Assembly (NCBI GenBank): GCA_964058805.1
Contig: CAXKVV010001195.1
Span: forward strand, 1-31,849
Reading direction: 5' to 3'
Origin: Schoenoplectus triqueter
Lineage: Eukaryota; Streptophyta; Magnoliopsida; Poales; Cyperaceae
Length of the DNA stretch: 31,849 bases
The notes beneath the pieces were generated by a model. The model made no database searches. It worked only from the letters and a program-made list of their open reading frames with translations, and had not been told where the DNA came from. The first letter of the stretch is position 1; each line of letters begins with the position of its first letter. Of this stretch, positions 20,430 through 30,869 are shown one piece after another. A program made the translations under genes and the position numbers.

Positions 20430-20734
20430 GTAGCGGAGCGCGAACATCCACTAGTTCTAATATTATTAGTAGTGTATTTTAATGCAACATAATATCTTCT
20501 AATAATTGAAATATCACTCCGCGTGTACCAAAATTAAATTTATTAGTGAATCACGCCACTCACACAAAAAAAAATTGATCAGGAACTTTTCTGCTTGATA
20601 GTTAAGCATATACATATATGTACATGATTGTGAAAAAAGGACGAAGAAGGAGGAGGTGGTGGTGGTTTGTAAAATTTCTCCGGTTTAGCAAATGCAAATG
20701 GGATGATGATAATGTCAAAGTGGATTTAACGTGG

Positions 20735-21201
20735 CTTATGATTCGTTCGTAACTTATTCAGATTTTAGCTCATCATAATTTGAACTAAATTTGTCTCGAG
20801 CTAATTGTTTCGTATACTTTCTAACTCTGAGTACGAGCCAATCATGGCTCGCTTGATAACTGGCTCATATATTTGGACTTATCATGTTTCGTATTTTTAT
20901 TTAAATGTAATTAATTTGTATTATTTAACTTTATTTAGTTATATAATATATTTGTTGTTATGTAATTTATTTAGGTGTTATGTAATTTAGTTGTTATTTA
21001 TCAGCTATTCTGATTTTAGTTTTTTATTTTAAAATGAACTGATAAATCAAAATACCAAAAAAAGGAGCCAAATCGATGTGCCAAATATGAAGTGAATATG
21101 AATTGAGCTGACAACTCAAATTAAACTTACTTACTGATCCAACTGGGCTCATATAAATGTTGACTCAAGTTGGAGTCCGAGTTGGCTCGAACAGCCCTAG
21201 A
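20735..21201 (-). repeat. hAT-like repeat fragment rich in GAGCC/GGCTC
   Basis: The right edge reads on the minus strand CTAGGGCTGTTCGAGCC, resembling the TAGGGCTGTTC terminal repeats of plant hAT elements. Inside are repeated GGCTC/GAGCC words (for example near 20838, 20848, 20862, 21145 and 21185). No transposase and no matching left terminus could be found, so this is at most a fragment. The transcription start region of the ERF gene lies about 430 bases to the right. Confidence 0.35.
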
Positions 21202-21624
21202 CTTATAGATGTGGGCCCCGCTCTGATGAGTCAAAGTCAAACTTGTTACTTTGGGAAAGGTAAGAATGGATATTGGCAATTTGGCATATGCCAAGCCTGA
21301 GAGCGACACACTGTCAAGTCGAAGTTGAAGCGCAGTGTGGTGTGGCCGTCTGGGTCGTTAATTTATGTAGATGTAGATATTTCAAGGGAGCACTGACTGG
21401 GTCTGGGTCTCGGGGGTGAATAGCAAAGCTGTCGTTATCTGCGCCTCCACCTCACCCCCTAGCCTTCCTAGGCCCTAGGCCCTAGCCTCCTTTTTGGGCG
21501 CTTTCAAAGCCCCAGAAATTTGACCCCCGTGTCGTCACATTATAATATTAATTAATATTTTTGAAGAGTGGAAACACGGGGGACGCAGTGGGAAACATGG
21601 AATCATTTTTACTTGTTCCCTTGC

Positions 21625-21635
21625 CTACATAAAAG
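21625..21635 (+). promoter_or_regulatory. Probable TATA-like element of the ERF gene
   Basis: CTACATAAAAG lies about 60 bases before the start codon, in a short GC-rich island where TATA-like strings are rare. Further upstream, GTCAAAGTCAA (about 21230-21240) contains two W-box cores (TTGAC on the minus strand), a possible WRKY-factor site. The functional link is inferred from position. Confidence 0.45.
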
Positions 21636-21690
21636 CCCAAACCCAATCCCGACGCAGAGAAACAGAGAGAAGCTCCGGAGAACAAACGCC

Positions 21691-22281
21691 ATGGAACGAG
21701 GAAGAGAAAGAGAAGCTTGTTGCTCCCCCAAGGAAGACCACACTGCCGCCGCCGCCGCTCCTACTTCCTCTTATCCACCCCCTCCGCCGCCGGACGTGGT
21801 TGGCTCCGCCACCTCCCGTCACTACAGAGGCGTCAGGATGCGCAAGTGGGGCAAGTGGGTTGCCGAGATCCGCGAGCCCAACAAGCGCTCCCGCATCTGG
21901 CTCGGCTCCTACGCCTCCCCCGTTGCGGCCGCCAGAGCCTACGACACCGCCGTCTTCTGCCTCAGGGGCCGATCAGCACGTCTCAATTTCCCAGATGACA
22001 TAGAGCCTGACTTGATTGCGGAGCCCGGTTCCCTTTCCGGCGAGGGCTTATCAGCTGCGCTCATCAGGAAGAAGGCCACGGAGGTTGGGGCGCGCGTGGA
22101 TGCGATGCACGTGGCCGGGATGGCGGTGAGGAGAGAAGACAGACAGCAAAGGGAAAGAGGGGAGGACGAGGACGAGGAAAGGGACAGGGACAGGGATCAA
22201 AATCGAAATCAAAATCGGGTTCGCAACCGGAACCCGGATCTGAACCAGGCGCCAAGCCCGGATAGTTCCGACGTGGAGTAG
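21691..22281 (+). CDS. AP2/ERF transcription factor, DREB subfamily, with DLNxxP motif
   Basis: Nuclear DNA-binding regulator, 196 aa, intronless as usual for the family. A single AP2 domain spans about residues 43-103: [30 protein letters not shown], then [15 protein letters not shown] and ARLNFPD. Val and Glu at the discriminating AP2 positions 14 and 19 (KWVAEIRE) place it in the DREB rather than the ERF subfamily; such proteins bind DRE/CRT (CCGAC)-type elements. The N-terminus is Ala- and Pro-rich. The C-terminus has an acidic/basic run ([12 protein letters not shown]), an Asn/Arg run, and then DLNQAP at 183-188, a match to the DLNxxP EAR repression motif. ATG 21691 has an excellent context (AACGCCATGG). 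A same-frame ATG at 21568 would add 41 residues across the TATA region and is unlikely. The region is much more GC-rich than its surroundings. Confidence 0.92.
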   Translation: MERGREREACCSPKEDHTAAAAAPTSSYPPPPPPDVVGSATSRHYRGVRMRKWGKWVAEIREPNKRSRIWLGSYASPVAAARAYDTAVFCLRGRSARLNFPDDIEPDLIAEPGSLSGEGLSAALIRKKATEVGARVDAMHVAGMAVRREDRQQRERGEDEDEERDRDRDQNRNQNRVRNRNPDLNQAPSPDSSDVE

Positions 22282-22353
22282 CAAGTGCCAAAGAAATTGA
22301 AAAAAGAAAATTAATTGATTGTAATTTGTAAAGTAAGAAGTTTTGGAGGAAAA

Positions 22354-22362
22354 AATAAATAA
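22354..22362 (+). terminator. Polyadenylation signal of the ERF gene
   Basis: AATAAATAAA lies about 75 bases after the stop codon, a normal distance for a plant 3'UTR. Confidence 0.5.
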
Positions 22363-24330
22363 ATTCTGTGTTAGGCTTGGTTTGCTGCGTCTTGGACTTG
22401 GATAGCTCATAGTCATAGCTACATTTTTACTTCAATCCTTAGCAATTAATTGTTTGTTATTTCTTTAGTTTAATTAGATAAACGAATGCAAAAAAAATAA
22501 AAAAAATGAACGTGTCAAGTAATGCAACAGTGGTTATTTTTCGGTGGTAGGTTGGGTTATGGGTTAAGAGTTTTACAAGAGGGAATTTTGTTGAGGAGCG
22601 CGAGCATTAGCATTAATTAGCTGAGAAATCAGATGTAGCCGAGGTGTATTTTGTTTGCGACTTGGTGTCATATAATATAACTATAAGATAAGATAATATG
22701 TACTTTTTTACTTGAATGGCAGGATGTCTGTTCTTTTTTACTATAATATCGTTTTGTTTGATTAGCTTCTCTCTGTTGGTTTGGTTGGGATTACTCACAA
22801 ATATCGTATGTGTTAATTCATTAATTGTTGCCTGCTGGCTGCTGCACGTTCTAAGTTGTAATTTCACTGAGAGTCAGACAGAAACAAACAAGGGGAAACA
22901 AGTTAACTTTTACTTCTCTTTTATCTATTAATAATCATACTCATAATCACATAATAATGCTTCTTTCTTTCTTTCTTTAGATGCTCTAATGCTTTCGTTG
23001 TATGGCAACTAATGTATACTCGCTGTTTGGCAACTATGGTAAAGTTTTCATTTTTTTCAAAGTAACTTGGAGATGAACTTTAGTAAAGTTAAAACGGAAT
23101 AAATATTAAATCACCTCAAACAGTGGTGTTTGATAATACTAATAATAATAAAGTAAATAGATAAAATAATTTGTATAAAAATTATTGAAAGAATGACTTA
23201 ATTTTAAATTTAAAGCATCTATGAAATTATTTTAACTTTACGTCAGTTTAAATAACTTTTATGTTTTATGCTTTTAAACTGTTTTAAAGTGCTTACTGCA
23301 TTTTTACTACAACTAACAAACAGATGATAATATTATATTATTATAACAAATTGCTCAACTCGGCAACCGAGTCCATCCTATTCGTGAGAATTACTTGAGC
23401 AAAATAAGAAGAAAAAACCTCCAAAATGGAATTAAATATAAGGCATGTTCATTTATTTATGTTATTATTTGAAGTTCATATATATACATATGATTTTAAT
23501 TTAAAGAAACTGATTCATATAGAGCATAGACACATGATCTAGCATTATTGCGTCAGATTTAATTTGTATGAGCATCAGAATTAATAAGATTTTTATAAAC
23601 AGAGAAAAAATATATTAGATGTTGGATATTATTCATGAAGGATATATTTTGATATTTGAGATCAATGTTTCAGAGTGATGAAGGGATCGAGTAAGACGTA
23701 AGGTATAAAATAAGAGTAGAATGGGTGAAATAGCGACATACATCTGATATTCTTTGGGACAAATTATTTTCCCTAATGGTACTGATAATGTGGAATAAAA
23801 GAACATTTGGTTGGTTTTATAGTTCAATATCAAAACTTAAAATAATATTATTTTATTTTACCTAAAAGTCTAATATTAAATTCAAACCATAAAAAATATA
23901 GAATAAAATAAAAAGAAGAGAAGAGAACACAATATTTGACGGATTTCGGCTATGAAGAATCTACGTCTCTGGGGCCCGCAATCACAACAATCGATCGCGC
24001 CGAGTCACTAAAACACAATTGTTCTTATAACTGTAAACATTTGATCCCTTACACTAAGTAAACGGACAGCCATCGGCGAAAAAAATAACGAGGACAATGC
24101 CTCTAAAAAGAACAAGTCTCACGAAGAATAAAACACTCAACAATCACTCTAAACTAACCTATTAAAGGTTTAGCGAAGTAATTTTGAAATAAAATATTTT
24201 AAAGTTTCAAAAGTCTAGCAGTGACGGTTAGGGTTAGAATAATGTTTGGTTGTGAAAAATCGTGTGGTGTTTGGGAAGAAAAGAAAGTATATATATAAAG
24301 ATACACCATAATCGGCAACAAATTGGGTAG
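22363..24330. other. Intergenic DNA, no gene recognised
   Basis: Mostly AT-rich with short frames and a (CTTT)n run near 22962-22978. The patch at about 23930-24130 (GACGGATTTCGGCTATGAAG, then a less AT-rich stretch with CGATCGCGCCGAG) resembles transposon-derived sequence by its TTCGGCTATGAAG..CTACGTC wording, but I cannot assign it. Confidence 0.5.
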
Positions 24331-24571
24331 ATTTGTTGCAACAGGTAGATAACTGTTGCAACAGTTAGGTCAGGGAAACCATAACACATTTAACTGTTGC
24401 AACGGATATAAGATACGTTACAACAGATATATGAAGGATGTGTTCTTGAGCTATTTGGTCAAATTTTATATACAAATAATTTAATATGTTATAACGGATA
24501 TTGGGATCCGTTATAAAAATTAGACAATGAAATTTCTCTCGAGTTTATCTATTACAACGGACAAGAGGTTA

Positions 24572-24579
24572 GTTGCAAT
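24572..24579. repeat. 8-bp TSD, left copy (hAT-like element)
   Basis: GTTGCAAT, repeated at 25010-25017. Eight bases is the hAT duplication length. Confidence 0.6.
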
Positions 24580-25009
24580 TACGGGCGGATGCATGATTTT
24601 AGTCAGGGGGGATTATCGGATTGTAATAGCTTATCAGGTTCAAATCCATTAACTAATCGAGTACTAAATAAAAATAATAATAATTTAATATATATTCTTA
24701 CCTAATAAAAAAATTATTAAAATAATAATATTTTATATATTAAAAATAACAATAAAATAAAGCTCAAAGCAATAGATAATCAAGTTGATGAAGAAAATTT
24801 TCATCTACGGAACTTTATATTTTGATATATTTGTATAATTATTTCATTATGCACGATATTCAATATTTTTTCTCAATAAAATTAATCAGAAAATTCAGGG
24901 GGCAAACAAATTTTCACGGGGAGCAAATTACCAAAAGCATCACTGAAAATCACTATTTTTCAAAATTCAGGGGGGCAGCTGCCCCCGGTACATTATGGAT
25001 CTGCCCCTG
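24580..25009. mobile_element. Non-autonomous hAT-like element, about 430 bp
   Basis: The left end reads TACGGGCGGATGCATGA. The right end, reverse-complemented, reads CAGGGGCAGATCCATAA. These form an imperfect TIR of the CAGGGGCGGATCCA kind, flanked by the 8-bp duplication GTTGCAAT. The interior is AT-rich with no transposase. Next to the right end is a perfect palindrome, GGGGGCAGCTGCCCCC (about 24971-24987). The target was a member of the GTTGCAAC motif cluster. TIR degeneracy is the main doubt. Confidence 0.6.
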
Positions 25010-25017
25010 GTTGCAAT
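25010..25017. repeat. 8-bp TSD, right copy (hAT-like element)
   Basis: GTTGCAAT, identical to 24572-24579. Confidence 0.6.
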
Positions 25018-25203
25018 GGTCGTGTATAACTTTGGTTCTGGAGAAATTTGGTCAAAATTTGTTCATATCCGATTTAATCTGATATAACAGTTAGGAGTTT
25101 CGTTGCAACAGCTAGTGCTTAATTACTTCAATCTAACTGTTTTGAATCTCAAGATCACTTTGCCTACCTTTGATTATTACAAATCTAATCTAACCAAACT
25201 GTA

Positions 25204-25590
25204 TATTAGATTCTAGGAGTAGAGTATACACTTTAAGTTCTTATATTTTTAGATTTTTTTTATTCTAGAGTTTTAGAGTTAGAATTTAGGATTTTTTGAA
25301 TTTAAAAGTATATTTCATAGTATAGATTTAGTGTGATCATTGTTATTAAGACTATTATTATTAGCATGATTATTATTATTATTATGGATGTATGAAGTGT
25401 TATTAGTATTATTATTATAGATATATGTATTATTATCATTATTATCATCATTATTTTCATCATCATTTTCATTATTTATTTTTTTCATTTAAGATTTATG
25501 ATCTCTATATTTTTTTTGATTGGGTTTCATTTCTAATTTATTTTAATTTATTTGAGATTAAAGACTTTGTTGTTATTGTAGGTAAAAAAA
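25204..25590 (+). mobile_element. RTE LINE fragment, copy 3 (3' end only)
   Basis: Contains only the non-coding 3' region of the same LINE family. It begins near TTAGATTCTAGGAGTAGAGT, passes ATATTTCATAGTATAGATTTAGTGTG and an ATT/ATC-rich tract, and ends with TTTGAGATTAAAGACTTTGT and a TTGTTATTG tail near 25590. No RT coding remains. It resembles copy 4 in the opposite orientation more than copy 1. Confidence 0.7.
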
Positions 25591-27026
25591 ATACTAAAAG
25601 AAATGAAACCAGACTATTGGAGTATTGGGTTGTAGCCTTGTAGGTCCAACATGCTAACCCTAATCATAATGGATGTTGTTATCTTCCTTTTAATTAGTCG
25701 GCCTCGCGGGTAACGGAATGGTTGTCATAATTTTATTTCGTCTATTATGAATTATGTTTTCTTAGTTGCTACATAATACATATCTCCGTCGCTGTGGCCA
25801 CTCAATTGAAATATATATGGTAGATGCATCAGGACTCAGCATAGAAAATACTACTTATATTGTAAAAATTGATCAAAAAAAATAGAGAGAGCACTCCCGT
25901 ACTTTTTATGTCTTTTCTCTTTTATCTGTATTTTTTTTAATTTGATTTAATAAAAATTCATACGATATCAAAAAATATTTCCTGTATTGAGTTCTTCTGA
26001 AGTTTACTGACAGAAAGAACAGCACATGATCATTTTCGTGATTGCTCACCATAGAAAATCTGGAGGCATGTTGATGTCGGTGACATTCCATTATATATAT
26101 GGTCGGTTAATCACAGAAGAATAAAAAAAATAAGGAGCTGTTGAATAACAAATAAAAAAAATGCAAATGTCAATGAGACGTGCTTTCCTTGGTTTTTATG
26201 TCATGATTGTCATCCCACCGAAATGAAATCTAATCACAATTCACAATTCAGAGGGCATGGGAATCTCACTGCTTCTCTATCCTCTTTCCTTTTGCCGTTT
26301 CACTTCTTGTAGCGGGTCAGTTAGTATATTTCATATATTTTTAAGTGAAAAGGGTACTTTCATTTTTATTTTATGTTTCCATAAACTCAAGCCAGTGGAT
26401 TTAAAATCCTTTTTCTCACAACAAGAAAGTGTGCATAAGATCAAACATGTACCGGAAATTGTTCTTTTATAAAAGTAAATTTAAATAATATTTGATGTTT
26501 AAATTAATATTTTATTTCTGATGAAATGTGATGCATAGTTTAAAAATTAATGTTCCAATTGTACAATGCTTCCAAATTTGATTAATAATAAGACATTACA
26601 GTTATATCTAATAGAGATATTCATGTCCAGGCCATGATCAATTTCAATTTTCAAATAGAAACAAAAGATAAATGATGAGAAAGTGAATATTCGGTACATA
26701 GATTGTGATATGGCGACGGCTGCATAATATCCAGAAACATAAGCATGGAGCAACTAGATCATCTGGCAAGTACTAATGGTTACCAATTTATTGAGCAAAC
26801 CTTAGATATTGTTTGGATTAAATTATTTATTTAATGTACTTGTACAGCTGGTACGATGATATGTGCAGTGTTCAAATTTTCCAAATTGGTTGTTGTCTTT
26901 TAAAAACATATTAACTCCAATTTAAAATTCCACAAACAGGCTGTTAGTTAGCTCAAATTATTCCCTTTAATTTCAAGTTGCTTCGATTCTTGCATCCGTT
27001 GGTTAACTAGCTGAAACCATTTGTGA
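25591..27026. other. Intergenic DNA, no gene recognised
   Basis: AT-rich, only short frames without family resemblance, no clear repeat structure. Confidence 0.6.
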
Positions 27027-27193
27027 AATATGATATATCAGTTATATGTCGGTGGCATAAATACAATTAATTCTAAGATCACAAAGGATATACAAATATA
27101 ATATTATTACAATATGATATATCAGTTATATGTCGGTGGCATAAATACAATTAATTCTAAGATCACAAAGGATATACAAATATAATATTATTA
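27027..27193 (+). repeat. Tandem duplication, 84-bp unit x 2
   Basis: 27027-27110 is repeated at 27111-27193. Each copy starts AATATGATATATCAG and includes GTCGGTGGCATAAATAC. By eye the second copy is identical over 83 bases, so the duplication is recent. No coding content. Confidence 0.95.
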
Positions 27194-27360
27194 ACAGATT
27201 GATAGAAAAAAAATTGTCTTCCTAGAAAAGAAAATTGGATATAGGATATAAATTCACTGCCATTTAACAGTTGTCAATCGGTGACACGTACATTGTATTC
27301 AATTAATTGCATCTTCAGTGCGCACCTTTCTCCACATCTGCACCAAATTTAACTATACGG

Positions 27361-27361
<1 letters not shown>

Positions 27362-27442
<81 letters not shown>
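27362..27442. repeat. (TAT)27 microsatellite
   Basis: An uninterrupted 81-base run of the ATT/TAT trinucleotide ends at ATCATAC. Long perfect runs of this kind are usually highly length-polymorphic in plants. Confidence 0.98.
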
Positions 27443-28591
27443 CATACAACGCTTGCATCGATAAGGTTCCAAAGTGGATGCTTATCTGTACTTCTTATCC
27501 CAACAGAAATCATTACCCAACAGCATTCACAAATTATAATTGTAGTAATAAATAAATAAAAGCTATAGCTAGCTCACAGCCAGATTTTTCCGTAGCCAAT
27601 ATATCCAGCTAATTAATCATGCTAGTACAAAAAAATAATAATGTACAAACCAACCATGACAATATGTAGGTGCATGCACGGAGTATATGTGGCCATGACA
27701 ATTTAGGAAGCAATTTATGTATATAACAACATAAACATATTTGTAATATGACTGAGATAATCATTAAATGATAATTACGTATAAAGTAATCCAAATTATT
27801 AGTTCTTAAAATACATCATACATGTATGATTAATTCTTGATAATCTAATGCATCAGTTGGAGAGTATACAACATGGAACAACAATAAATAAATAAATAAA
27901 TAATGATAGAGAGATGGGCAATTGAAACTGTGAAAGTATACTCCAAGGAAACATGTTGGGTTAATGATTGAAGTGCGTAGATCAGATGAGGCTTAATTAA
28001 GTACTGCTAGGAAATTGGTATTTATATGGAAGTATTTTAATTGATTAATTATCAAATTAATTAATTAATTAATTAATTAGCTCCACTAAGAAACAAAGAG
28101 ACGTGAGAAATAGATAAGTTAATTAGGCAGCCGGCCACCAGCAAACCCCAACTTAAGTCTAATCAAACCTCCATTAATTAATCTCTTCTTTCTTAATTTC
28201 TTCGGTTGTACCTCAATAAATGAGTCTCCCCTTGTTCTGAAACAACCTAATCAATTAACTGATGGTTCAAATTAGAAAGAAAATGTGTACAAGTACCAAG
28301 CTAAAGGGGAGTAATTTCTAATATATATGTTATATTACTCGACCAATACTCCGGTAAATTAAATCTTATAATATTTTTACATGAATATTTTTCGTTTCCT
28401 TAATTTTTGACACAGGCACAGCATGTGGCTGATCTAAATACAAGTATGCCTGAGTGCTTTAAACTATTAGAAAAAAAAAACAAAATGAATATCCAAAGAA
28501 CAACAGTACTTTTAAAAATCGTTTGTTGGTCATCAAATATTAATTAATAAGAATAAGATTTTGGGCCTTTGTTTCTGTCCTTTATTTTCAG
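27443..28591. other. Intergenic DNA with simple repeats
   Basis: No gene recognised. It contains an (AATA)n run near 27884-27902 and a (TTAA)n run at about 28055-28079. The last bases before 28592 (TTTATTTTCAG) form a good 3' splice acceptor for the P450-like exon. Confidence 0.55.
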
Positions 28592-28890
28592 TTGGCACGG
28601 CTCAGAAATGGAGACACTGCTTTGACGCATGATTGTGAAAAGAGAGTCATCCAAAGTGGAGAGTCCATGAAAGATGACATGCTCGATCTACTGCTGGAAT
28701 CCAACATGAAGGAAACGAGATTAAATGAAAAATCAGACTCAAGTTGTGGCCTGACAATTGAAGAGGTGATTGAAAAATGCAAATTATTTTATTTTGTAAG
28801 AAATGATGCTACGTCAGTGCTACTGAACTGGAGCCTGGAGGATGATTGCGTTGAGCATGCATGTATCCTGAGTGGCAAGAGAAGGCACAC
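28592..28890 (+). pseudogene. CYP72-like cytochrome P450 exon fragment
   Basis: A piece of a plant P450 of the CYP72 clan (ER-bound haem monooxygenases). After an acceptor site the frame reads EKRVIQSGESMKDDMLDLLLESN, then GLTIEEVIEKCKLFYF, then VRNDATSVLLNW. This is the region leading into the I helix, where family members have AGQETTSVLLVW. The oxygen-binding Ala-Gly is replaced by Val-Arg and Glu by Asp. After LLNW the frame shifts: YPEWQEKA appears in another frame at 28864-28887, with about eight extra bases between. No membrane anchor, ExxR or haem-binding Cys exons are found on either side, so this is a solitary dead exon. Confidence 0.8.
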
Positions 28891-28975
28891 GATGATCATG
28901 GCTCATATGGCCCTGGTGGCAGCATCCATAGGTAGAATAGAAACTAATTTTATTAACACCATTATGTGTCAATGA

Positions 28976-29451
28976 ACTTGATCAGTACCAGCTTGTTACT
29001 TAGAAAATTTTGATTACTAATATCAAAAGCCTTTACCATACTGGGGTTCATCAGTACCAGCTTTGTACGTGCTTATCCATAGTTGATAGTTTGATATTTG
29101 ATACTAATTAATTTTTTAATACTTTTTAAGCCCAAACAAATGAAAGCCCAATAAACATGTCATACTGGACCACCCAATGTTGACAAATGGAACGGTTCTT
29201 TTATTGTATTGTATAGAAATTTTCCATCATTAAGGGGCTGCGAGGTTCTAGCTGTTGACCTGTTGTAGTGTTGTATGACGAGAAAAATGTAACTGACAAA
29301 GTATGACAAAACAGAAATTAAAGGAAACAAAATAAGCGCAATTTCATTTAAATTATGTGTGTGTTTTTTATGTGCATTTTTCCTAAGTCAATTTTCTCAT
29401 TTATGATCCCGAATTTAATGGAAACTGACCTCTAAAATCCATACTACACTC
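28976..29451. other. Intergenic DNA, no gene recognised
   Basis: Short AT-rich spacer between the P450 fragment and RTE copy 4. The words CATCAGTACCAGCTT / GATCAGTACCAGCTT occur twice (about 28980 and 29049), a minor direct repeat. Confidence 0.5.
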
Positions 29452-30040
29452 CTACAACAACAACAATAAAGTGTTTGATTTCAAATAAATTGGGATAGGC
29501 TAGAAACAAAATTCAATCTGAAAGTATAGAGATCATAGATCTCAAATGAAAAAAAAATAATGAAAATGATGTGATGATGATGAAAATAATAATGATGATA
29601 CTAATAATAATATAAATATATATAACAATAATAATAATGATACAGACATCCATAATAATAATAATAATAATGCTAATAATAATAATCACACTAAATCTAT
29701 ACTATGAAATATATTTCTAAATCTTAAAAATTCTAGGACTCCAACTCTAAAATTCTAGAACCTAAGAATCTAAAGTCTAAGAAATCTAAAAACTTAAAAA
29801 TTCTACTAACCTAAAGTCTACACTCTATTGCTAGAATCTAACTCCTAGATCATGGTTCTGTTATGTGGATCGTCGTCTTTCAAACACTCTTATTCAAAGC
29901 AAGTTCTTCAGATATACTTCATTCATTCAAATATTTTTTTATTATTTTCTCCCATGTTAGTCTCGATCAATCTCTGTCTCTTTTTATATTTTCGAAATGA
30001 CTTAGAATATCACTACGTACTGGTGCCTCGGAAAGCATTT
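29452..30040 (-). mobile_element. RTE LINE fragment, copy 4
   Basis: Minus strand. The right edge (about 30030-29860) is the extreme C-terminus of the LINE ORF in broken frames: SRLTWEK-like and ALNKSVWK-like strings can be read, as in the family's C-terminal region. It is followed by the non-coding 3' region (GATTTAGAAATATATTTCATAG, ATT/ATC-rich runs, CTAGCCTATCCCAATTTATTTG) and the (TTG)n tail, seen on the plus strand as TACAACAACAACAATAAAG at 29452. Strongly 5'-truncated, inactive. Confidence 0.75.
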
Positions 30041-30860
30041 TGAGTGAGAATTTCTTTGATAAAGCTGAAGTACACATAAAATTATATGCATAAATATATC
30101 TAACTTGTTAATTTGTACAATATATTTTGTGTCATATGATATTGGTAATCAATTTCGGCTATTAATTATCAACACAAAGCGTAAACTGTAGGATGAAGTA
30201 ATAATCAACAAGAATAATAAAAAAAATTCAATTGAAGTGATTAAAGTAGATTGTGCATGGTTAAATCTTTGATAAGCATCAAATTTCTTGCATGCAATAT
30301 CAATAAGTGTTTTCTTTTTCTTATATTTTAAATTTCTGTGAAGTAGAAACATACTTATTCTGGTGGAAAATTGAAATTCGACCAATGAAATATATATAAG
30401 GTTCAACCATATATCCTCTTTTGTCTTGAGTTTTGACCCAAAAGGCCAAACCCAACTTTCTGGGTCAAAGCATCAAACAAGTTTTTCGATGATACAAAAT
30501 GGTACTTACTCTAAGATGTAAGCATGGATTAGGCGTATGTACTTGTTTTTCTTTTCATTAGTCTTTGACTCTTGATTCAATATCAGCTGTTTGTTTGGTA
30601 CTGTTCAAGACCACTCTTATAAAGACACTTTTTAAGTTTCAATATAACTAGTGGAGTACTCTACTTTCTTTGAAAAAATAAAATAAAAAATAACAGTAAG
30701 AGTCAAATTAATATTTTGACCCAAAATAATAAATAAAGTGCATGATATATTAGCAATTACGCATATATCATATAAGGAGGCAGAGAGAGAATTTTAATTA
30801 GGATAAAGCTTTGGGGTTGGAGAAAGTGGCTTCAAAGTAGTCATTATTCTTAAGTGTCGG
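30041..30860. other. Intergenic DNA, no gene recognised
   Basis: AT-rich. Short frames only, none with family resemblance. Confidence 0.6.
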
Positions 30861-30869
30861 GCTGGGTTT

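Larger units (their letters stand above)
24330..25110. repeat. Cluster of GTTGCAAC / GTTRYAACRGAT motifs
   Basis: Perfect GTTGCAAC palindromes lie at 24335, 24355, 24396 and 25102. Degenerate relatives lie between: GTTACAACAGAT (about 24417), GTTATAACGGAT (about 24490), ATTACAACGGAC (about 24551) and GTTGCAAT (24572 and 25010). The unit at 24351-24366 is the perfect 16-bp palindrome AACTGTTGCAACAGTT. This spacing of short degenerate repeats resembles the subterminal transposase-binding repeats of CACTA-type elements, but I found no CACTA terminus. A hAT-like insertion splits the cluster. Confidence 0.6.

Noticed and set aside
21568..21690. Upstream in-frame ATG extending the ERF protein by 41 residues
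   Set aside because: The extension runs across the probable TATA element and has no AP2-family character; ATG 21691 has the better context.
21625..22416. Minus-strand and alternate-frame proteins over the ERF gene
   Set aside because: GC-rich shadows of the AP2 coding sequence.
23930..24130. Possible retrotransposon LTR edge
   Set aside because: The wording is suggestive of plant LTRs, but no second copy, PBS, PPT or TSD is present in the window.
27307..27555. 82-aa protein with a poly-leucine stretch (possible membrane segment)
   Set aside because: The leucines are only the translation of the (TAT)n microsatellite.
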